From Sulfurimonas aquatica (GTDB lineage Bacteria > Campylobacterota > Campylobacteria > Campylobacterales > Sulfurimonadaceae): a DNA stretch of 64,000 nucleotides. The notes beneath the pieces were generated by a model. It did no database searches. It was not told the origin of the DNA and saw nothing but the letters and a program-made list of their open reading frames with translations. Shown here piece by piece: positions 16,002 through 30,133 of this stretch. Location of the stretch: positions 620,001 through 684,000 of the forward strand of contig NZ_CP046072.1 in assembly GCF_017357825.1 (NCBI RefSeq). The letters are read 5' to 3'. How positions within the stretch are numbered: the first letter of the stretch is position 1; each line of letters starts with the position of its first letter. A program made the position numbers and the translations under genes.

Positions 16002-19000
16002 ATGAAAGCATCAATAGGAAAAGTAACAGAACTAGAAGGTACATTTTTCGCTCAAGACAAATCTGGAGAGATTTTTAAGCTAAAAGTTGGTGACAGCATT
16101 ACTGAAGGTATGTTAGTTTATGGAGCAAGTGATAATAGCTCATCTGCATCTTTAAAAATATCTATGCAAAATGTTGAAGAGCCAATTGTTTTGAGTGGTT
16201 TAGATAAGCAACTTTTTGATCTATCTATAATAGAAGATGCTGGATTAGAAGAGGCTGTTTCCCCTGACAGCGTTAACCTAGCACTTGATGAAAGCATATA
16301 TGCTGATAGTGATAACCCAGATGCTAAAGTTGGTGAGGATACAGAAGAAGATGAAACAGCAGCGGGTGAAGACCAAGCAGCAGTAGGTCACTCTTTTTCT
16401 GATACATTTGCAGACAGAGATGCGGCAGAAGTTGATATTAATAGTGATCTGCGTGGAGCTGAATTTCCTCAAGAAGAGTTAATTACTCGGACAGATGGTG
16501 AAAGAATTCAAACTAGAAATAGTATCTCTCTGTCTGGAACTGCACTAGTAGAAGAGGGTGAAATAAGTAGTTATACTTTAGAACTACAAAAAGCTCCAAC
16601 AGTAGATATGGTTGTTACTATCAATATATCTGACATTACAACAAATGGGGATATTTTAAACACTTCTATTGAGGTGATAATTCCTGCTGGAAGTTCAACT
16701 ATTTCATTTGCAATAAATAATCTAGATGACATGATAAAAGAAAATTCTGAAGATTATAGAGTAACTATAGTTGGAACAACTAATGGTGGCTTTGACTCAA
16801 TAAGTATCGAAAACCCTGAAGTTATTACTACTATTATAGATGAGATAACGCCATCTGAAGAAGATACAACAAGACTCACTCTTTCGGACATATCTGTTAG
16901 TGAAGGAAGCTCTAACGCTACTATTGAGGCATCTTTAAATCATGCCCCAGTAGAATCTCCATTAGTAATCGCTTTAGACAATGGAGCAACTATCACATTC
17001 GAAGTCGGTCAGAGAGTGGCAACTTCAACTCCATTTGCAATCCAAGGTGATGATGTTTACATAGACGGTGAAGTAATTACTTTAGCTGCAACAGTTACAT
17101 CTGGTGGAGCTGAGTTTGAAAACCTAGTAACTACTGATACAGCGACGGTTACAGTTGTAGATACTATAGATACAACAACTCTAAGCCTAAGCGGAGCAAC
17201 AACAGCAAATGAGGGAGATACTCCTATATACACGGTAAGTGTAGACAACGCACCATTAGAAGATATGACTGTAGACATTACTTACAGCTATACAAGTGCA
17301 TCAACAGGGGATATAGTTACAAACACTAATCAAGTAACAATTTTAAAAGATACAAACTCAGTTGACTTCAACTTAGATATTGTAGATGACAATATTGCTG
17401 AAAACGCAGAAACATTTGATGTTACTATTTCAAATCCATCTCAAGGTAGTTTTGAGAATGTAGTTATAGGTAATAGTACAGTTACTACAACTATATTAGG
17501 TAACGACACTCCTTCTATCTCTATCAACGATGTAATCGTAAACGAAGATGATGGAACTATGACATTTACAGTTACACTAAGTAACCCAAGTAATTTACCA
17601 GTAAGTGTAGATTATGCAAGTGTAGATGGAACAGCAACGGCAGGATTAGACTATACAGCAACAAGTGGTAGCCTTACTTTTAACCCAGGTGTTCTTACTC
17701 AAACTATCACAGTAACAGTAAACGATGACTTTATTAATGAAGGAAGCGAGACCTTAGATATGGTTCTAAGTAACCCTTCAAACGCAACTATCTCAGATAA
17801 TACAGGTCTAGGTATCATTACAGATGAACCAACACCATCAACTGCCGATACTATCTCTGTAACTCTTAGTGGAGATACAGCAGTAACTGAAGGTGGGACT
17901 GCATCGTATACGGTAACGCTGAGTGAAAATGCAATCACTCCAATGGATGTAGTAGTAACTACAGGGCATGTTACAACAGAAAATGGCGACCTGATTCCAG
18001 CAACTATAACAGTAACTATCCCAGCAAACTCAAACTCTGTAAACTTTACAGTGGATAACATTGATGACTCTTATGCTGAAGGTGATGAGACGTACAAGGT
18101 AGAACTCTCTGGTATAACAACAGGTGGAGGGTTTGAAGCGGTAAATGTAGATACAACACCAGTAAATACAGTTATCTCTGATAACACGACTCCAGGAACG
18201 GAAAGTGATACTGATGTAGTAAAGGTTACACTAAGTGGAGCTGAAACAGTAGCTGAAGGTGCAGATGCAACTTATACTATTACTTTAGATGAGCCTACAG
18301 CAACACCTATGCAAGTAGAAGTACAAACAGGACATGTTACAACTGATGATGGTGATTTAGTTCCAACTACTATGATGGTGGATATCCCAGCCAACACTTC
18401 AAGTGTTAACTTCACAGTATCTAATAACCAAGATGCCATTGCTGAGGGTAATGAAGATTACACAGTAGCACTCACAGGAGTAACAACAGGTGGAGGGTTT
18501 GAGACTACAAATGTAAATACTAATCCAGTAACAACTACTATTACAGACGATGACGTACTCTCAATCAGTATAAATAATGTAACAGTAAATGAAGATGCAG
18601 GAACTATGACATTTATAGTCTCTCTTAGTAAAGTTTCAGCTACAGATACTACATTTGATTATGCATCAGCAGACAGTGCAAGCGCATTAGCGGGCAGTGA
18701 CTATACAGCAGTGACTGGCTCAGGAATTATCACAGCAGGAGCTACAACAACTACAATTACGGTTCCTGTAATAGATGACTATATAGCTGAGAACCCTGAG
18801 ACATTCTTAATGAACTTAAGTAATGTAACGCCAGGTGTAGTTGTAGCTGATGGACAAGGTGTAGGTACAATCACGGATGAGCCAACTGCAGATGCAGCTG
18901 ATACTGTTACTCTTAATATTGCGGGAACTACAGATGTAAATGAAGGAGATGGTGCAACATATACAGTCACTACTGATAAAGCGGTAATAACTGATATGAG

Positions 19001-22000
19001 CGTAGACGTAACGTACTCTTTTACTTCAGCGGAATCTGGAGATATTATTACAAACACAACAACGGTAACTATCCCAGCAGGATCAACTGCAGCACCAACA
19101 TTTAGTGTTGCAACGGTAGATGACGTATATGCAGAGGGTGATGAAGTTTATAACGTAACTATCTCTAACCCACAAGGCGGTGGCGTTGAGAAAGTAGTGA
19201 TAGGTACGGCTACAGTGGCAACAACTATCCATGATGACGCAACTCCGGGAACTGAAACAACTACCGATACGGCTTTAGTCTCTATCACAGGCGCGTCTGA
19301 CGTAAATGAAGGAGACTCTTCAGTTTATACTGTAGCAGTAGACAGCCCAACTACTTCACCATTAAACGTAGATATAACTTACTCTTTCACTTCGGCGCAG
19401 AGCGGTGATATAGCAACAAACACCGTGTCCGTTACAATCCCAGCAAACAGCTCATCAGTTGATTTCAGCATAGCAACTATAGATGACGTATATGCTGAAG
19501 GGGATGAAGTTTATAACGTAACTATCTCTAACCCAGTAGGCGGCGGATTTGAGAACGTAGCAGTAGATGCAACAGCAGATACCGTAGCAACAACTATCCA
19601 TGACAATACAACTCCAGGAACTGAGAGTGATGACGAAGTAGTAAACGTAGTGCTAAGTGGAGTAACTACAGTTATCGAAGGCGGATCTGCAACTTATACT
19701 ATCACGTTAGATGAGCCAACGGCTACAGCTATGGATGTTGAAGTACAGACTGGACACTCTACAACAGATGACGGTGACCTAGTACCAACAACAATGACAG
19801 TGACAATTGCAGCAGGAGATAGTTCAGTAAACTTCAATGTTCTAAATACGAATGATAGTATCACAGAAGGTAATGAAGATTACACAGTAACTCTTACAGG
19901 AACAACAACTGGTGGAGGGTTTGAGACTACAAACGTAAATACAACGCCAGTAACTACGACAATCATAGATGATGAAGGTAAACCAAGTTTAACTATTAAC
20001 GACGTAACTGTTGATGAAGATGCAGGCAGTATGACATTTACAGTGACTCTTAGCAATCCAACGACCGAGAATGTAACATTCGATTACGCCTCTGCAGATG
20101 ATAGTGCATTAGATGGAGCTGACTATACTGCAGTGTCTGGTCTAGGTACTATCACAGCAGGAACTACAACAACAACTATAACAGTGCCAATAACGGATGA
20201 TTACATCAGTGAAGCAAATGAGACTTTCACTATGAATCTTTCGAATGCAAGTTTAAACGCGGTAATAGCGGATGCACAAGGTATAGGAACAATCACAGAT
20301 GAAGCAGTTCCAACTAATCCAGAGGATACTTTAACTCTAACTCTAAGTGGAGACGCAAACGTTGAAGAATCAGGAGCAGCTACATATACAGTAACAGCAG
20401 ATAAAGCACCATCAACTGACTTAACGGTTAGCATCATAACGGGTCATACAACTACGGAAGATGGAGATTATGTAGCACTAAGTACTACGGTAACTATCCC
20501 AGCTAATCAAATGTCAGTTGATTTCACGGTACAAACAAATGATGACGCATATGCCGAAGGAGCGGAAGATTACACTGTAACTATGTCTAACCCAATAGGT
20601 GGCGGCGTTGAAGCAGTAGCTCTTGGAAATACGGAAGTAACAACGACGATTACTGATGAAGTTTCACCAGCGAGTGAAGATACGGCAACAGTAAGCATTT
20701 CAGGCTCAAGTACAGTGGTAGAAGGGAATACAGCTACATATACAGTTTCTGTAGATAAAACGCCAATTACAGATTTAAACGTAGACATAACAACAGGGCA
20801 TATCACAACTCAAGATGGTGATTATGTAGCAGTTACTAAAACAGTAACAATCGTAGCAGGAACAACTTCAGCGACATTTACAGTAGATACAACAGATGAT
20901 GCACTCGCTGAGACAACGGAAGATTTCAAAGCTTCTATCACAGGTGTAAATGGTGGAGGGTTTGAGAATACTATAATCGGAGTAGCGAGTGTTACTACGG
21001 CTATTACGGATGAGACTAATGATGCTGATAAAGATATTGGAGCTGAACTCTCTATTTCAGGAGCCACTTCGACAAATGAAGGTGAATCAGTAATCTATAC
21101 AGTAACAGCTACAGCCCCAGTTGTAGAAGCTATGGATGTAGAACTTACAATTACAGAAATTACAACGAATGGAGATATTCAAGCTAAAGTTGTAACGGTA
21201 ACGATTCCCGTTGGAGAAACTACAGCTACTTATACGGTAGAAAATGTAGATGATACAATTAAAGAAATTCCAGAAGATTATAAAATAGCAATTAGCAATA
21301 ACTCAAATGGTGGATTTGAAGTAGTAACTTTAGGAATTTCTGAAATTATTACAACTATTAATGATAATGATATCACAGCTTCAATCACACTAGATACTGA
21401 AATCACTGCTGATGATGTTATCAACGCAGCTGAATCTGGTCAAAACATTGCAATCACTGGTGTAGTTGGTGGAGATGTTCAAGTTGGAGATACAGTTACA
21501 CTTGTAATAAATAATGTTACTTCAACTGGTCTAGTGACAGATAATGGAACAAACTTAGTATTTAGTATCGATGTAGCTGGTTCAGACTTAGCAGCAGATG
21601 GAGATAGAACAATTGACGCTTCAGTAACAACTACAGATGCAGCTGGAAATACAGCAACTGCAACTGATACTGAAGATTACACAGTAGATACAGCAATCAC
21701 AGCTTCAATCACACTAGATACTGAAATCACTGCTGATGATGTTATCAACGCAGCTGAATCTGGTCAAAACATTGCAATCACTGGTGTAGTTGGTGGAGAT
21801 GTTCAAGTTGGAGATACAGTTACACTTGTAATAAATAATGTTACTTCAACTGGTCTAGTGACAGATAATGGAACAAACTTAGTATTTAGTATCGATGTAG
21901 CTGGTTCAGACTTAGCAGCAGATGGAGATAGAACAATTGACGCTTCAGTAACAACTACAGATGCAGCTGGAAATACAGCAACTGCAACTGATACTGAAGA

Positions 22001-25000
22001 TTACACAGTAGATACAGCAATCACAGCTTCAATCACACTAGATACTGAAATCACTGCTGATGATGTTATCAACGCAGCTGAATCTGGTCAAAACATTGCA
22101 ATCACTGGTGTAGTTGGTGGAGATGTTCAAGTTGGAGATACAGTTACACTTGTAATAAATAATGTTACTTCAACTGGTCTAGTGACAGATAATGGAACAA
22201 ACTTAGTATTTAGTATCGATGTAGCTGGTTCAGACTTAGCAGCAGATGGAGATAGAACAATTGACGCTTCAGTAACAACTACAGATGCAGCTGGAAATAC
22301 AGCAACTGCAACTGATACTGAAGATTACACAGTAGATACAGCAATCACAGCTTCAATCACACTAGATACTGAAATCACTGCTGATGATGTTATCAACGCA
22401 GCTGAATCTGGTCAAAACATTGCAATCACTGGTGTAGTTGGTGGAGATGTTCAAGTTGGAGATACAGTTACACTTGTAATAAATAATGTTACTTCAACTG
22501 GTCTAGTGACAGATAATGGAACAAACTTAGTATTTAGTATCGATGTAGCTGGTTCAGACTTAGCAGCAGATGGAGATAGAACAATTGACGCTTCAGTAAC
22601 AACTACAGATGCAGCTGGAAATACAGCAACTGCAACTGATACTGAAGATTACACAGTAGATACAGCAATCACAGCTTCAATCACACTAGATACTGAAATC
22701 ACTGCTGATGATGTTATCAACGCAGCTGAATCTGGTCAAAACATTGCAATCACTGGTGTAGTTGGTGGAGATGTTCAAGTTGGAGATACAGTTACACTTG
22801 TAATAAATAATGTTACTTCAACTGGTCTAGTGACAGATAATGGAACAAACTTAGTATTTAGTATCGATGTAGCTGGTTCAGACTTAGCAGCAGATGGAGA
22901 TAGAACAATTGACGCTTCAGTAACAACTACAGATGCAGCTGGAAATACAGCAACTGCAACTGATACTGAAGATTACACAGTAGATACAGCAATCACAGCT
23001 TCAATCACACTAGATACTGAAATCACTGCTGATGATGTTATCAACGCAGCTGAATCTGGTCAAAACATTGCAATCACTGGTGTAGTTGGTGGAGATGTTC
23101 AAGTTGGAGATACAGTTACACTTGTAATAAATAATGTTACTTCAACTGGTCTAGTGACAGATAATGGAACAAACTTAGTATTTAGTATCGATGTAGCTGG
23201 TTCAGACTTAGCAGCAGATGGAGATAGAACAATTGACGCTTCAGTAACAACTACAGATGCAGCTGGAAATACAGCAACTGCAACTGATACTGAAGATTAC
23301 ACAGTAGATACAGCAATCACAGCTTCAATCACACTAGATACTGAAATCACTGCTGATGATGTTATCAACGCAGCTGAATCTGGTCAAAACATTGCAATCA
23401 CTGGTGTAGTTGGTGGAGATGTTCAAGTTGGAGATACAGTTACACTTGTAATAAATAATGTTACTTCAACTGGTCTAGTGACAGATAATGGAACAAACTT
23501 AGTATTTAGTATCGATGTAGCTGGTTCAGACTTAGCAGCAGATGGAGATAGAACAATTGACGCTTCAGTAACAACTACAGATGCAGCTGGAAATACAGCA
23601 ACTGCAACTGATACTGAAGATTACACAGTAGATACAGCAATCACAGCTTCAATCACACTAGATACTGAAATCACTGCTGATGATGTTATCAACGCAGCTG
23701 AATCTGGTCAAAACATTGCAATCACTGGTGTAGTTGGTGGAGATGTTCAAGTTGGAGATACAGTTACACTTGTAATAAATAATGTTACTTCAACTGGTCT
23801 AGTGACAGATAATGGAACAAACTTAGTATTTAGTATCGATGTAGCTGGTTCAGACTTAGCAGCAGATGGAGATAGAACAATTGACGCTTCAGTAACAACT
23901 ACAGATGCAGCTGGAAATACAGCAACTGCAACTGATACTGAAGATTACACAGTAGATACAGCAATCACAGCTTCAATCACACTAGATACTGAAATCACTG
24001 CTGATGATGTTATCAACGCAGCTGAATCTGGTCAAAACATTGCAATCACTGGTGTAGTTGGTGGAGATGTTCAAGTTGGAGATACAGTTACACTTGTAAT
24101 AAATAATGTTACTTCAACTGGTCTAGTGACAGATAATGGAACAAACTTAGTATTTAGTATCGATGTAGCTGGTTCAGACTTAGCAGCAGATGGAGATAGA
24201 ACAATTGACGCTTCAGTAACAACTACAGATGCAGCTGGAAATACAGCAACTGCAACTGATACTGAAGATTACACAGTAGATACAGCAATCACAGCTTCAA
24301 TCACACTAGATACTGAAATCACTGCTGATGATGTTATCAACGCAGCTGAATCTGGTCAAAACATTGCAATCACTGGTGTAGTTGGTGGAGATGTTCAAGT
24401 TGGAGATACAGTTACACTTGTAATAAATAATGTTACTTCAACTGGTCTAGTGACAGATAATGGAACAAACTTAGTATTTAGTATCGATGTAGCTGGTTCA
24501 GACTTAGCAGCAGATGGAGATAGAACAATTGACGCTTCAGTAACAACTACAGATGCAGCTGGAAATACAGCAACTGCAACTGATACTGAAGATTACACAG
24601 TAGATACAGCAATCACAGCTTCAATCACACTAGATACTGAAATCACTGCTGATGATGTTATCAACGCAGCTGAATCTGGTCAAAACATTGCAATCACTGG
24701 TGTAGTTGGTGGAGATGTTCAAGTTGGAGATACAGTTACACTTGTAATAAATAATGTTACTTCAACTGGTCTAGTGACAGATAATGGAACAAACTTAGTA
24801 TTTAGTATCGATGTAGCTGGTTCAGACTTAGCAGCAGATGGAGATAGAACAATTGACGCTTCAGTAACAACTACAGATGCAGCTGGAAATACAGCAACTG
24901 CAACTGATACTGAAGATTACACAGTAGATACAGCAATCACAGCTTCAATCACACTAGATACTGAAATCACTGCTGATGATGTTATCAACGCAGCTGAATC

Positions 25001-28000
25001 TGGTCAAAACATTGCAATCACTGGTGTAGTTGGTGGAGATGTTCAAGTTGGAGATACAGTTACACTTGTAATAAATAATGTTACTTCAACTGGTCTAGTG
25101 ACAGATAATGGAACAAACTTAGTATTTAGTATCGATGTAGCTGGTTCAGACTTAGCAGCAGATGGAGATAGAACAATTGACGCTTCAGTAACAACTACAG
25201 ATGCAGCTGGAAATACAGCAACTGCAACTGATACTGAAGATTACACAGTAGATACAGCAATCACAGCTTCAATCACACTAGATACTGAAATCACTGCTGA
25301 TGATGTTATCAACGCAGCTGAATCTGGTCAAAACATTGCAATCACTGGTGTAGTTGGTGGAGATGTTCAAGTTGGAGATACAGTTACACTTGTAATAAAT
25401 AATGTTACTTCAACTGGTCTAGTGACAGATAATGGAACAAACTTAGTATTTAGTATCGATGTAGCTGGTTCAGACTTAGCAGCAGATGGAGATAGAACAA
25501 TTGACGCTTCAGTAACAACTACAGATGCAGCTGGAAATACAGCAACTGCAACTGATACTGAAGATTACACAGTAGATACAGCAATCACAGCTTCAATCAC
25601 ACTAGATACTGAAATCACTGCTGATGATGTTATCAACGCAGCTGAATCTGGTCAAAACATTGCAATCACTGGTGTAGTTGGTGGAGATGTTCAAGTTGGA
25701 GATACAGTTACACTTGTAATAAATAATGTTACTTCAACTGGTCTAGTGACAGATAATGGAACAAACTTAGTATTTAGTATCGATGTAGCTGGTTCAGACT
25801 TAGCAGCAGATGGAGATAGAACAATTGACGCTTCAGTAACAACTACAGATGCAGCTGGAAATACAGCAACTGCAACTGATACTGAAGATTACACAGTAGA
25901 TACAGCAATCACAGCTTCAATCACACTAGATACTGAAATCACTGCTGATGATGTTATCAACGCAGCTGAATCTGGTCAAAACATTGCAATCACTGGTGTA
26001 GTTGGTGGAGATGTTCAAGTTGGAGATACAGTTACACTTGTAATAAATAATGTTACTTCAACTGGTCTAGTGACAGATAATGGAACAAACTTAGTATTTA
26101 GTATCGATGTAGCTGGTTCAGACTTAGCAGCAGATGGAGATAGAACAATTGACGCTTCAGTAACAACTACAGATGCAGCTGGAAATACAGCAACTGCAAC
26201 TGATACTGAAGATTACACAGTAGATACAGCAATCACAGCTTCAATCACACTAGATACTGAAATCACTGCTGATGATGTTATCAACGCAGCTGAATCTGGT
26301 CAAAACATTGCAATCACTGGTGTAGTTGGTGGAGATGTTCAAGTTGGAGATACAGTTACACTTGTAATAAATAATGTTACTTCAACTGGTCTAGTGACAG
26401 ATAATGGAACAAACTTAGTATTTAGTATCGATGTAGCTGGTTCAGACTTAGCAGCAGATGGAGATAGAACAATTGACGCTTCAGTAACAACTACAGATGC
26501 AGCTGGAAATACAGCAACTGCAACTGATACTGAAGATTACACAGTAGATACAGCAATCACAGCTTCAATCACACTAGATACTGAAATCACTGCTGATGAT
26601 GTTATCAACGCAGCTGAATCTGGTCAAAACATTGCAATCACTGGTGTAGTTGGTGGAGATGTTCAAGTTGGAGATACAGTTACACTTGTAATAAATAATG
26701 TTACTTCAACTGGTCTAGTGACAGATAATGGAACAAACTTAGTATTTAGTATCGATGTAGCTGGTTCAGACTTAGCAGCAGATGGAGATAGAACAATTGA
26801 CGCTTCAGTAACAACTACAGATGCAGCTGGAAATACAGCAACTGCAACTGATACTGAAGATTACACAGTAGATACAGCAATCACAGCTTCAATCACACTA
26901 GATACTGAAATCACTGCTGATGATGTTATCAACGCAGCTGAATCTGGTCAAAACATTGCAATCACTGGTGTAGTTGGTGGAGATGTTCAAGTTGGAGATA
27001 CAGTTACACTTGTAATAAATAATGTTACTTCAACTGGTCTAGTGACAGATAATGGAACAAACTTAGTATTTAGTATCGATGTAGCTGGTTCAGACTTAGC
27101 AGCAGATGGAGATAGAACAATTGACGCTTCAGTAACAACTACAGATGCAGCTGGAAATACAGCAACTGCAACTGATACTGAAGATTACACAGTAGATACA
27201 GCAATCACAGCTTCAATCACACTAGATACTGAAATCACTGCTGATGATGTTATCAACGCAGCTGAATCTGGTCAAAACATTGCAATCACTGGTGTAGTTG
27301 GTGGAGATGTTCAAGTTGGAGATACAGTTACACTTGTAATAAATAATGTTACTTCAACTGGTCTAGTGACAGATAATGGAACAAACTTAGTATTTAGTAT
27401 CGATGTAGCTGGTTCAGACTTAGCAGCAGATGGAGATAGAACAATTGACGCTTCAGTAACAACTACAGATGCAGCTGGAAATACAGCAACTGCAACTGAT
27501 ACTGAAGATTACACAGTAGATACAGCAATCACAGCTTCAATCACACTAGATACTGAAATCACTGCTGATGATGTTATCAACGCAGCTGAATCTGGTCAAA
27601 ACATTGCAATCACTGGTGTAGTTGGTGGAGATGTTCAAGTTGGAGATACAGTTACACTTGTAATAAATAATGTTACTTCAACTGGTCTAGTGACAGATAA
27701 TGGAACAAACTTAGTATTTAGTATCGATGTAGCTGGTTCAGACTTAGCAGCAGATGGAGATAGAACAATTGACGCTTCAGTAACAACTACAGATGCAGCT
27801 GGAAATACAGCAACTGCAACTGATACTGAAGATTACACAGTAGATACAGCAATCACAGCTTCAATCACACTAGATACTGAAATCACTGCTGATGATGTTA
27901 TCAACGCAGCTGAATCTGGTCAAAACATTGCAATCACTGGTGTAGTTGGTGGAGATGTTCAAGTTGGAGATACAGTTACACTTGTAATAAATAATGTTAC

Positions 28001-28778
28001 TTCAACTGGTCTAGTGACAGATAATGGAACAAACTTAGTATTTAGTATCGATGTAGCTGGTTCAGACTTAGCAGCAGATGGAGATAGAACAATTGACGCT
28101 TCAGTAACAACTACAGATGCAGCTGGAAATACAGCAACTGCAACTGATACTGAAGATTACACAGTAGATACAGCAATCACAGCTTCAATCACACTAGATA
28201 CTGAAATCACTGCTGATGATGTTATCAACGCAGCTGAATCTGGTCAAAACATTGCAATCACTGGTGTAGTTGGTGGAGATGTTCAAGTTGGAGATACAGT
28301 TACACTTGTAATAAATAATGTTACTTCAACTGGTCTAGTGACAGATAATGGAACAAACTTAGTATTTAGTATCGATGTAGCTGGTTCAGACTTAGCAGCA
28401 GATGGAGATAGAACAATTGACGCTTCAGTAACAACTACAGATGCAGCTGGAAATACAGCAACTGCAACTGATACTGAAGATTACACAGTAGATACAGCAA
28501 TCACAGCTTCAATCACACTAGATACTGAAATCACTGCTGATGATGTTATCAACGCAGCTGAATCTGGTCAAAACATTGCAATCACTGGTGTAGTTGGTGG
28601 AGATGTTCAAGTTGGAGATACAGTTACACTTGTAATAAATAATGTTACTTCAACTGGTCTAGTGACAGATAATGGAACAAACTTAGTATTTAGTATCGAT
28701 GTAGCTGGTTCAGACTTAGCAGCAGATGGAGATAGAACAATTGACGCTTCAGTACAACATTGCAATGCACTGGTGTAG
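16002..28778 (+). CDS. Giant adhesin, N-terminal part as assembled (4258 residues)
   Basis: The start ATG has a good AGGGG site 6 nt upstream. The first 115 residues ([18 protein letters not shown]...) match the retention-module pattern: short beta strands ending in an acidic tail and no signal peptide. TAAG at residues 119-122 corresponds in position to the LapG cleavage motif of LapA. Calx-beta-type modules follow to residue 1790, and from residue 1791 the 108-residue repeat runs for 22 full copies plus part of a 23rd. Translation ends in an aberrant tail ([10 protein letters not shown]) at a TAG created by the misjunction at 28755. That C-terminus is therefore not likely to be biological. 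A protein truncated here would lack the C-terminal export signal. Confidence 0.85.
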   Translation: MKASIGKVTELEGTFFAQDKSGEIFKLKVGDSITEGMLVYGASDNSSSASLKISMQNVEEPIVLSGLDKQLFDLSIIEDAGLEEAVSPDSVNLALDESIYADSDNPDAKVGEDTEEDETAAGEDQAAVGHSFSDTFADRDAAEVDINSDLRGAEFPQEELITRTDGERIQTRNSISLSGTALVEEGEISSYTLELQKAPTVDMVVTINISDITTNGDILNTSIEVIIPAGSSTISFAINNLDDMIKENSEDYRVTIVGTTNGGFDSISIENPEVITTIIDEITPSEEDTTRLTLSDISVSEGSSNATIEASLNHAPVESPLVIALDNGATITFEVGQRVATSTPFAIQGDDVYIDGEVITLAATVTSGGAEFENLVTTDTATVTVVDTIDTTTLSLSGATTANEGDTPIYTVSVDNAPLEDMTVDITYSYTSASTGDIVTNTNQVTILKDTNSVDFNLDIVDDNIAENAETFDVTISNPSQGSFENVVIGNSTVTTTILGNDTPSISINDVIVNEDDGTMTFTVTLSNPSNLPVSVDYASVDGTATAGLDYTATSGSLTFNPGVLTQTITVTVNDDFINEGSETLDMVLSNPSNATISDNTGLGIITDEPTPSTADTISVTLSGDTAVTEGGTASYTVTLSENAITPMDVVVTTGHVTTENGDLIPATITVTIPANSNSVNFTVDNIDDSYAEGDETYKVELSGITTGGGFEAVNVDTTPVNTVISDNTTPGTESDTDVVKVTLSGAETVAEGADATYTITLDEPTATPMQVEVQTGHVTTDDGDLVPTTMMVDIPANTSSVNFTVSNNQDAIAEGNEDYTVALTGVTTGGGFETTNVNTNPVTTTITDDDVLSISINNVTVNEDAGTMTFIVSLSKVSATDTTFDYASADSASALAGSDYTAVTGSGIITAGATTTTITVPVIDDYIAENPETFLMNLSNVTPGVVVADGQGVGTITDEPTADAADTVTLNIAGTTDVNEGDGATYTVTTDKAVITDMSVDVTYSFTSAESGDIITNTTTVTIPAGSTAAPTFSVATVDDVYAEGDEVYNVTISNPQGGGVEKVVIGTATVATTIHDDATPGTETTTDTALVSITGASDVNEGDSSVYTVAVDSPTTSPLNVDITYSFTSAQSGDIATNTVSVTIPANSSSVDFSIATIDDVYAEGDEVYNVTISNPVGGGFENVAVDATADTVATTIHDNTTPGTESDDEVVNVVLSGVTTVIEGGSATYTITLDEPTATAMDVEVQTGHSTTDDGDLVPTTMTVTIAAGDSSVNFNVLNTNDSITEGNEDYTVTLTGTTTGGGFETTNVNTTPVTTTIIDDEGKPSLTINDVTVDEDAGSMTFTVTLSNPTTENVTFDYASADDSALDGADYTAVSGLGTITAGTTTTTITVPITDDYISEANETFTMNLSNASLNAVIADAQGIGTITDEAVPTNPEDTLTLTLSGDANVEESGAATYTVTADKAPSTDLTVSIITGHTTTEDGDYVALSTTVTIPANQMSVDFTVQTNDDAYAEGAEDYTVTMSNPIGGGVEAVALGNTEVTTTITDEVSPASEDTATVSISGSSTVVEGNTATYTVSVDKTPITDLNVDITTGHITTQDGDYVAVTKTVTIVAGTTSATFTVDTTDDALAETTEDFKASITGVNGGGFENTIIGVASVTTAITDETNDADKDIGAELSISGATSTNEGESVIYTVTATAPVVEAMDVELTITEITTNGDIQAKVVTVTIPVGETTATYTVENVDDTIKEIPEDYKIAISNNSNGGFEVVTLGISEIITTINDNDITASITLDTEITADDVINAAESGQNIAITGVVGGDVQVGDTVTLVINNVTSTGLVTDNGTNLVFSIDVAGSDLAADGDRTIDASVTTTDAAGNTATATDTEDYTVDTAITASITLDTEITADDVINAAESGQNIAITGVVGGDVQVGDTVTLVINNVTSTGLVTDNGTNLVFSIDVAGSDLAADGDRTIDASVTTTDAAGNTATATDTEDYTVDTAITASITLDTEITADDVINAAESGQNIAITGVVGGDVQVGDTVTLVINNVTSTGLVTDNGTNLVFSIDVAGSDLAADGDRTIDASVTTTDAAGNTATATDTEDYTVDTAITASITLDTEITADDVINAAESGQNIAITGVVGGDVQVGDTVTLVINNVTSTGLVTDNGTNLVFSIDVAGSDLAADGDRTIDASVTTTDAAGNTATATDTEDYTVDTAITASITLDTEITADDVINAAESGQNIAITGVVGGDVQVGDTVTLVINNVTSTGLVTDNGTNLVFSIDVAGSDLAADGDRTIDASVTTTDAAGNTATATDTEDYTVDTAITASITLDTEITADDVINAAESGQNIAITGVVGGDVQVGDTVTLVINNVTSTGLVTDNGTNLVFSIDVAGSDLAADGDRTIDASVTTTDAAGNTATATDTEDYTVDTAITASITLDTEITADDVINAAESGQNIAITGVVGGDVQVGDTVTLVINNVTSTGLVTDNGTNLVFSIDVAGSDLAADGDRTIDASVTTTDAAGNTATATDTEDYTVDTAITASITLDTEITADDVINAAESGQNIAITGVVGGDVQVGDTVTLVINNVTSTGLVTDNGTNLVFSIDVAGSDLAADGDRTIDASVTTTDAAGNTATATDTEDYTVDTAITASITLDTEITADDVINAAESGQNIAITGVVGGDVQVGDTVTLVINNVTSTGLVTDNGTNLVFSIDVAGSDLAADGDRTIDASVTTTDAAGNTATATDTEDYTVDTAITASITLDTEITADDVINAAESGQNIAITGVVGGDVQVGDTVTLVINNVTSTGLVTDNGTNLVFSIDVAGSDLAADGDRTIDASVTTTDAAGNTATATDTEDYTVDTAITASITLDTEITADDVINAAESGQNIAITGVVGGDVQVGDTVTLVINNVTSTGLVTDNGTNLVFSIDVAGSDLAADGDRTIDASVTTTDAAGNTATATDTEDYTVDTAITASITLDTEITADDVINAAESGQNIAITGVVGGDVQVGDTVTLVINNVTSTGLVTDNGTNLVFSIDVAGSDLAADGDRTIDASVTTTDAAGNTATATDTEDYTVDTAITASITLDTEITADDVINAAESGQNIAITGVVGGDVQVGDTVTLVINNVTSTGLVTDNGTNLVFSIDVAGSDLAADGDRTIDASVTTTDAAGNTATATDTEDYTVDTAITASITLDTEITADDVINAAESGQNIAITGVVGGDVQVGDTVTLVINNVTSTGLVTDNGTNLVFSIDVAGSDLAADGDRTIDASVTTTDAAGNTATATDTEDYTVDTAITASITLDTEITADDVINAAESGQNIAITGVVGGDVQVGDTVTLVINNVTSTGLVTDNGTNLVFSIDVAGSDLAADGDRTIDASVTTTDAAGNTATATDTEDYTVDTAITASITLDTEITADDVINAAESGQNIAITGVVGGDVQVGDTVTLVINNVTSTGLVTDNGTNLVFSIDVAGSDLAADGDRTIDASVTTTDAAGNTATATDTEDYTVDTAITASITLDTEITADDVINAAESGQNIAITGVVGGDVQVGDTVTLVINNVTSTGLVTDNGTNLVFSIDVAGSDLAADGDRTIDASVTTTDAAGNTATATDTEDYTVDTAITASITLDTEITADDVINAAESGQNIAITGVVGGDVQVGDTVTLVINNVTSTGLVTDNGTNLVFSIDVAGSDLAADGDRTIDASVTTTDAAGNTATATDTEDYTVDTAITASITLDTEITADDVINAAESGQNIAITGVVGGDVQVGDTVTLVINNVTSTGLVTDNGTNLVFSIDVAGSDLAADGDRTIDASVTTTDAAGNTATATDTEDYTVDTAITASITLDTEITADDVINAAESGQNIAITGVVGGDVQVGDTVTLVINNVTSTGLVTDNGTNLVFSIDVAGSDLAADGDRTIDASVTTTDAAGNTATATDTEDYTVDTAITASITLDTEITADDVINAAESGQNIAITGVVGGDVQVGDTVTLVINNVTSTGLVTDNGTNLVFSIDVAGSDLAADGDRTIDASVTTTDAAGNTATATDTEDYTVDTAITASITLDTEITADDVINAAESGQNIAITGVVGGDVQVGDTVTLVINNVTSTGLVTDNGTNLVFSIDVAGSDLAADGDRTIDASVTTTDAAGNTATATDTEDYTVDTAITASITLDTEITADDVINAAESGQNIAITGVVGGDVQVGDTVTLVINNVTSTGLVTDNGTNLVFSIDVAGSDLAADGDRTIDASVQHCNALV
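16521..21371 (+). repeat. Fourteen diverged Calx-beta/Ig-like modules of the adhesin
   Basis: About 14 units of roughly 105-125 residues each carry the pattern SxSGxxxVxEGxxxxYTV ... DDxxAEGxExYxVxxS ... TTIxD. Two flavours alternate irregularly: one with GHxTTxDGD (or SFTSAxSGDI) in the middle, the other beginning SISINDVxVNEDxGTMTF with a DYASAD segment. Unlike the following array, these copies differ at many positions, so they are an older expansion. Acidic loops (DDxxAEGxE) are consistent with calcium binding, as known for Calx-beta domains. Confidence 0.8.
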
Positions 28779-29699
28779 TTGGTGGAGATGTTTCAAGTTG
28801 GAGATACAGTTACACTTGTAATAAATAATGTTACTTCAACTGGTCTAGTGACAGATAATGGAACAAACTTAGTATTTAGTATCGATGTAGCTGGTTCAGA
28901 CTTAGCAGCAGATGGAGATAGAACAATTGACGCTTCAGTAACAACTACAGATGCAGCTGGAAATACAGCAACTGCAACTGATACTGAAGATTACACAGTA
29001 GATACAGCAATCACAGCTTCAATCACACTAGATACTGAAATCACTGCTGATGATGTTATCAACGCAGCTGAATCTGGTCAAAACATTGCAATCACTGGTG
29101 TAGTTGGTGGAGATGTTCAAGTTGGAGATACAGTTACACTTGTAATAAATAATGTTACTTCAACTGGTCTAGTGACAGATAATGGAACAAACTTAGTATT
29201 TAGTATCGATGTAGCTGGTTCAGACTTAGCAGCAGATGGAGATAGAACAATTGACGCTTCAGTAACAACTACAGATGCAGCTGGAAATACAGCAACTGCA
29301 ACTGATACTGAAGATTACACAGTAGATACAGCAATCACAGCTTCAATCACACTAGATACTGAAATCACTGCTGATGATGTTATCAACGCAGCTGAATCTG
29401 GTCAAAACATTGCAATCACTGGTGTAGTTGGTGGAGATGTTCAAGTTGGAGATACAGTTACACTTGTAATAAATAATGTTACTTCAACTGGTCTAGTGAC
29501 AGATAATGGAACAAACTTAGTATTTAGTATCGATGTAGCTGGTTCAGACTTAGCAGCAGATGGAGATAGAACAATTGACGCTTCAGTAACAACTACAGAT
29601 GCAGCTGGAAATACAGCAACTGCAACTGATACTGAAGATTACACAGTAGATACAGCAATCACAGCTTCAATCACACTAGATACTGAAAATCACTGCTGA
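28779..29699 (+). pseudogene. Giant adhesin, internal fragment between frame breaks
   Basis: This open stretch has the same frame as the N-terminal part and encodes nearly three repeat units. It can begin at TTG 28779 or ATG 28788, but neither has a ribosome-binding site and both lie inside a repeat unit, so no independent start is likely. It ends after DTENHC because of the extra A near 29686-29689. I treat it as part of the single adhesin gene. Confidence 0.75.
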
Positions 29700-29820
29700 T
29701 GATGTTATCAACGCAGCTGAATCTGGTCAAAACATTGCAATCACTGGTGTAGTTGGTGGAGATGTTCAAGTTGGAGATACAGTTACACTTGTAATAAATA
29801 ATGTTACTTCAACTGGTCTA

Positions 29821-30015
29821 GTGACAGATAATGGAACAAACTTAGTATTTAGTATCGATGTAGCTGGTTCAGACTTAGCAGCAGATGGAGATAGAACAAT
29901 TGACGCTTCAGTAACAACTACAGATGCAGCTGAAATACAGCAACTGCAACTGATACTGAAATACACAGTAGATACAGCAATCACAGCTCAATACAAGATA
30001 CTAAATCACTGCTGA
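29821..30015 (+). pseudogene. Giant adhesin, short fragment in the indel cluster
   Basis: Here 64 codons of repeat sequence continue in the next frame, opening from an internal GTG in the repeat. They then degrade through successive deletions into non-repeat residues (AAEIQQLQL..., AQYKILNHC). It has no ribosome-binding site and no independent meaning; it marks the worst part of the damaged region. Confidence 0.7.
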
Positions 30016-30133
30016 TGATTATCAACGCAGCTGAATCTGTCAAAACATTGCAATCACTGGTGTAGTTGGTGGAGATGTTCAAGTTGGAGATACAGTTACA
30101 CTTGTAATAAATAATGTTACTTCAACTGGTCTA

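Larger units (their letters stand above)
28755..30060 (+). other. Indel cluster and repeat misjunction within the array (probable assembly error)
   Basis: At 28754/28755 one unit stops after about 255 nt and another resumes at about offset 69, with local errors (CAAC for CAAAAC, an extra G, an extra T). At about 29686-29689 one A is inserted. Between about 29931 and 30040 there are at least 11 lost bases in six places (1+2+5+2+1, the 5 being scattered). No such errors appear in the other roughly 40 units. The net effect moves the reading frame from the N-terminal to the C-terminal part. Errors that cluster in one place, and are almost all deletions toward one end, look like low-quality read ends joined inside a collapsed array. 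Confidence 0.8.

Noticed and set aside
16278-21067. Several minus-strand open frames of 60-120 codons under the Calx-beta region
   Set aside because: They mirror the biased codon pattern of the adhesin, have no family resemblance and lack ribosome sites.
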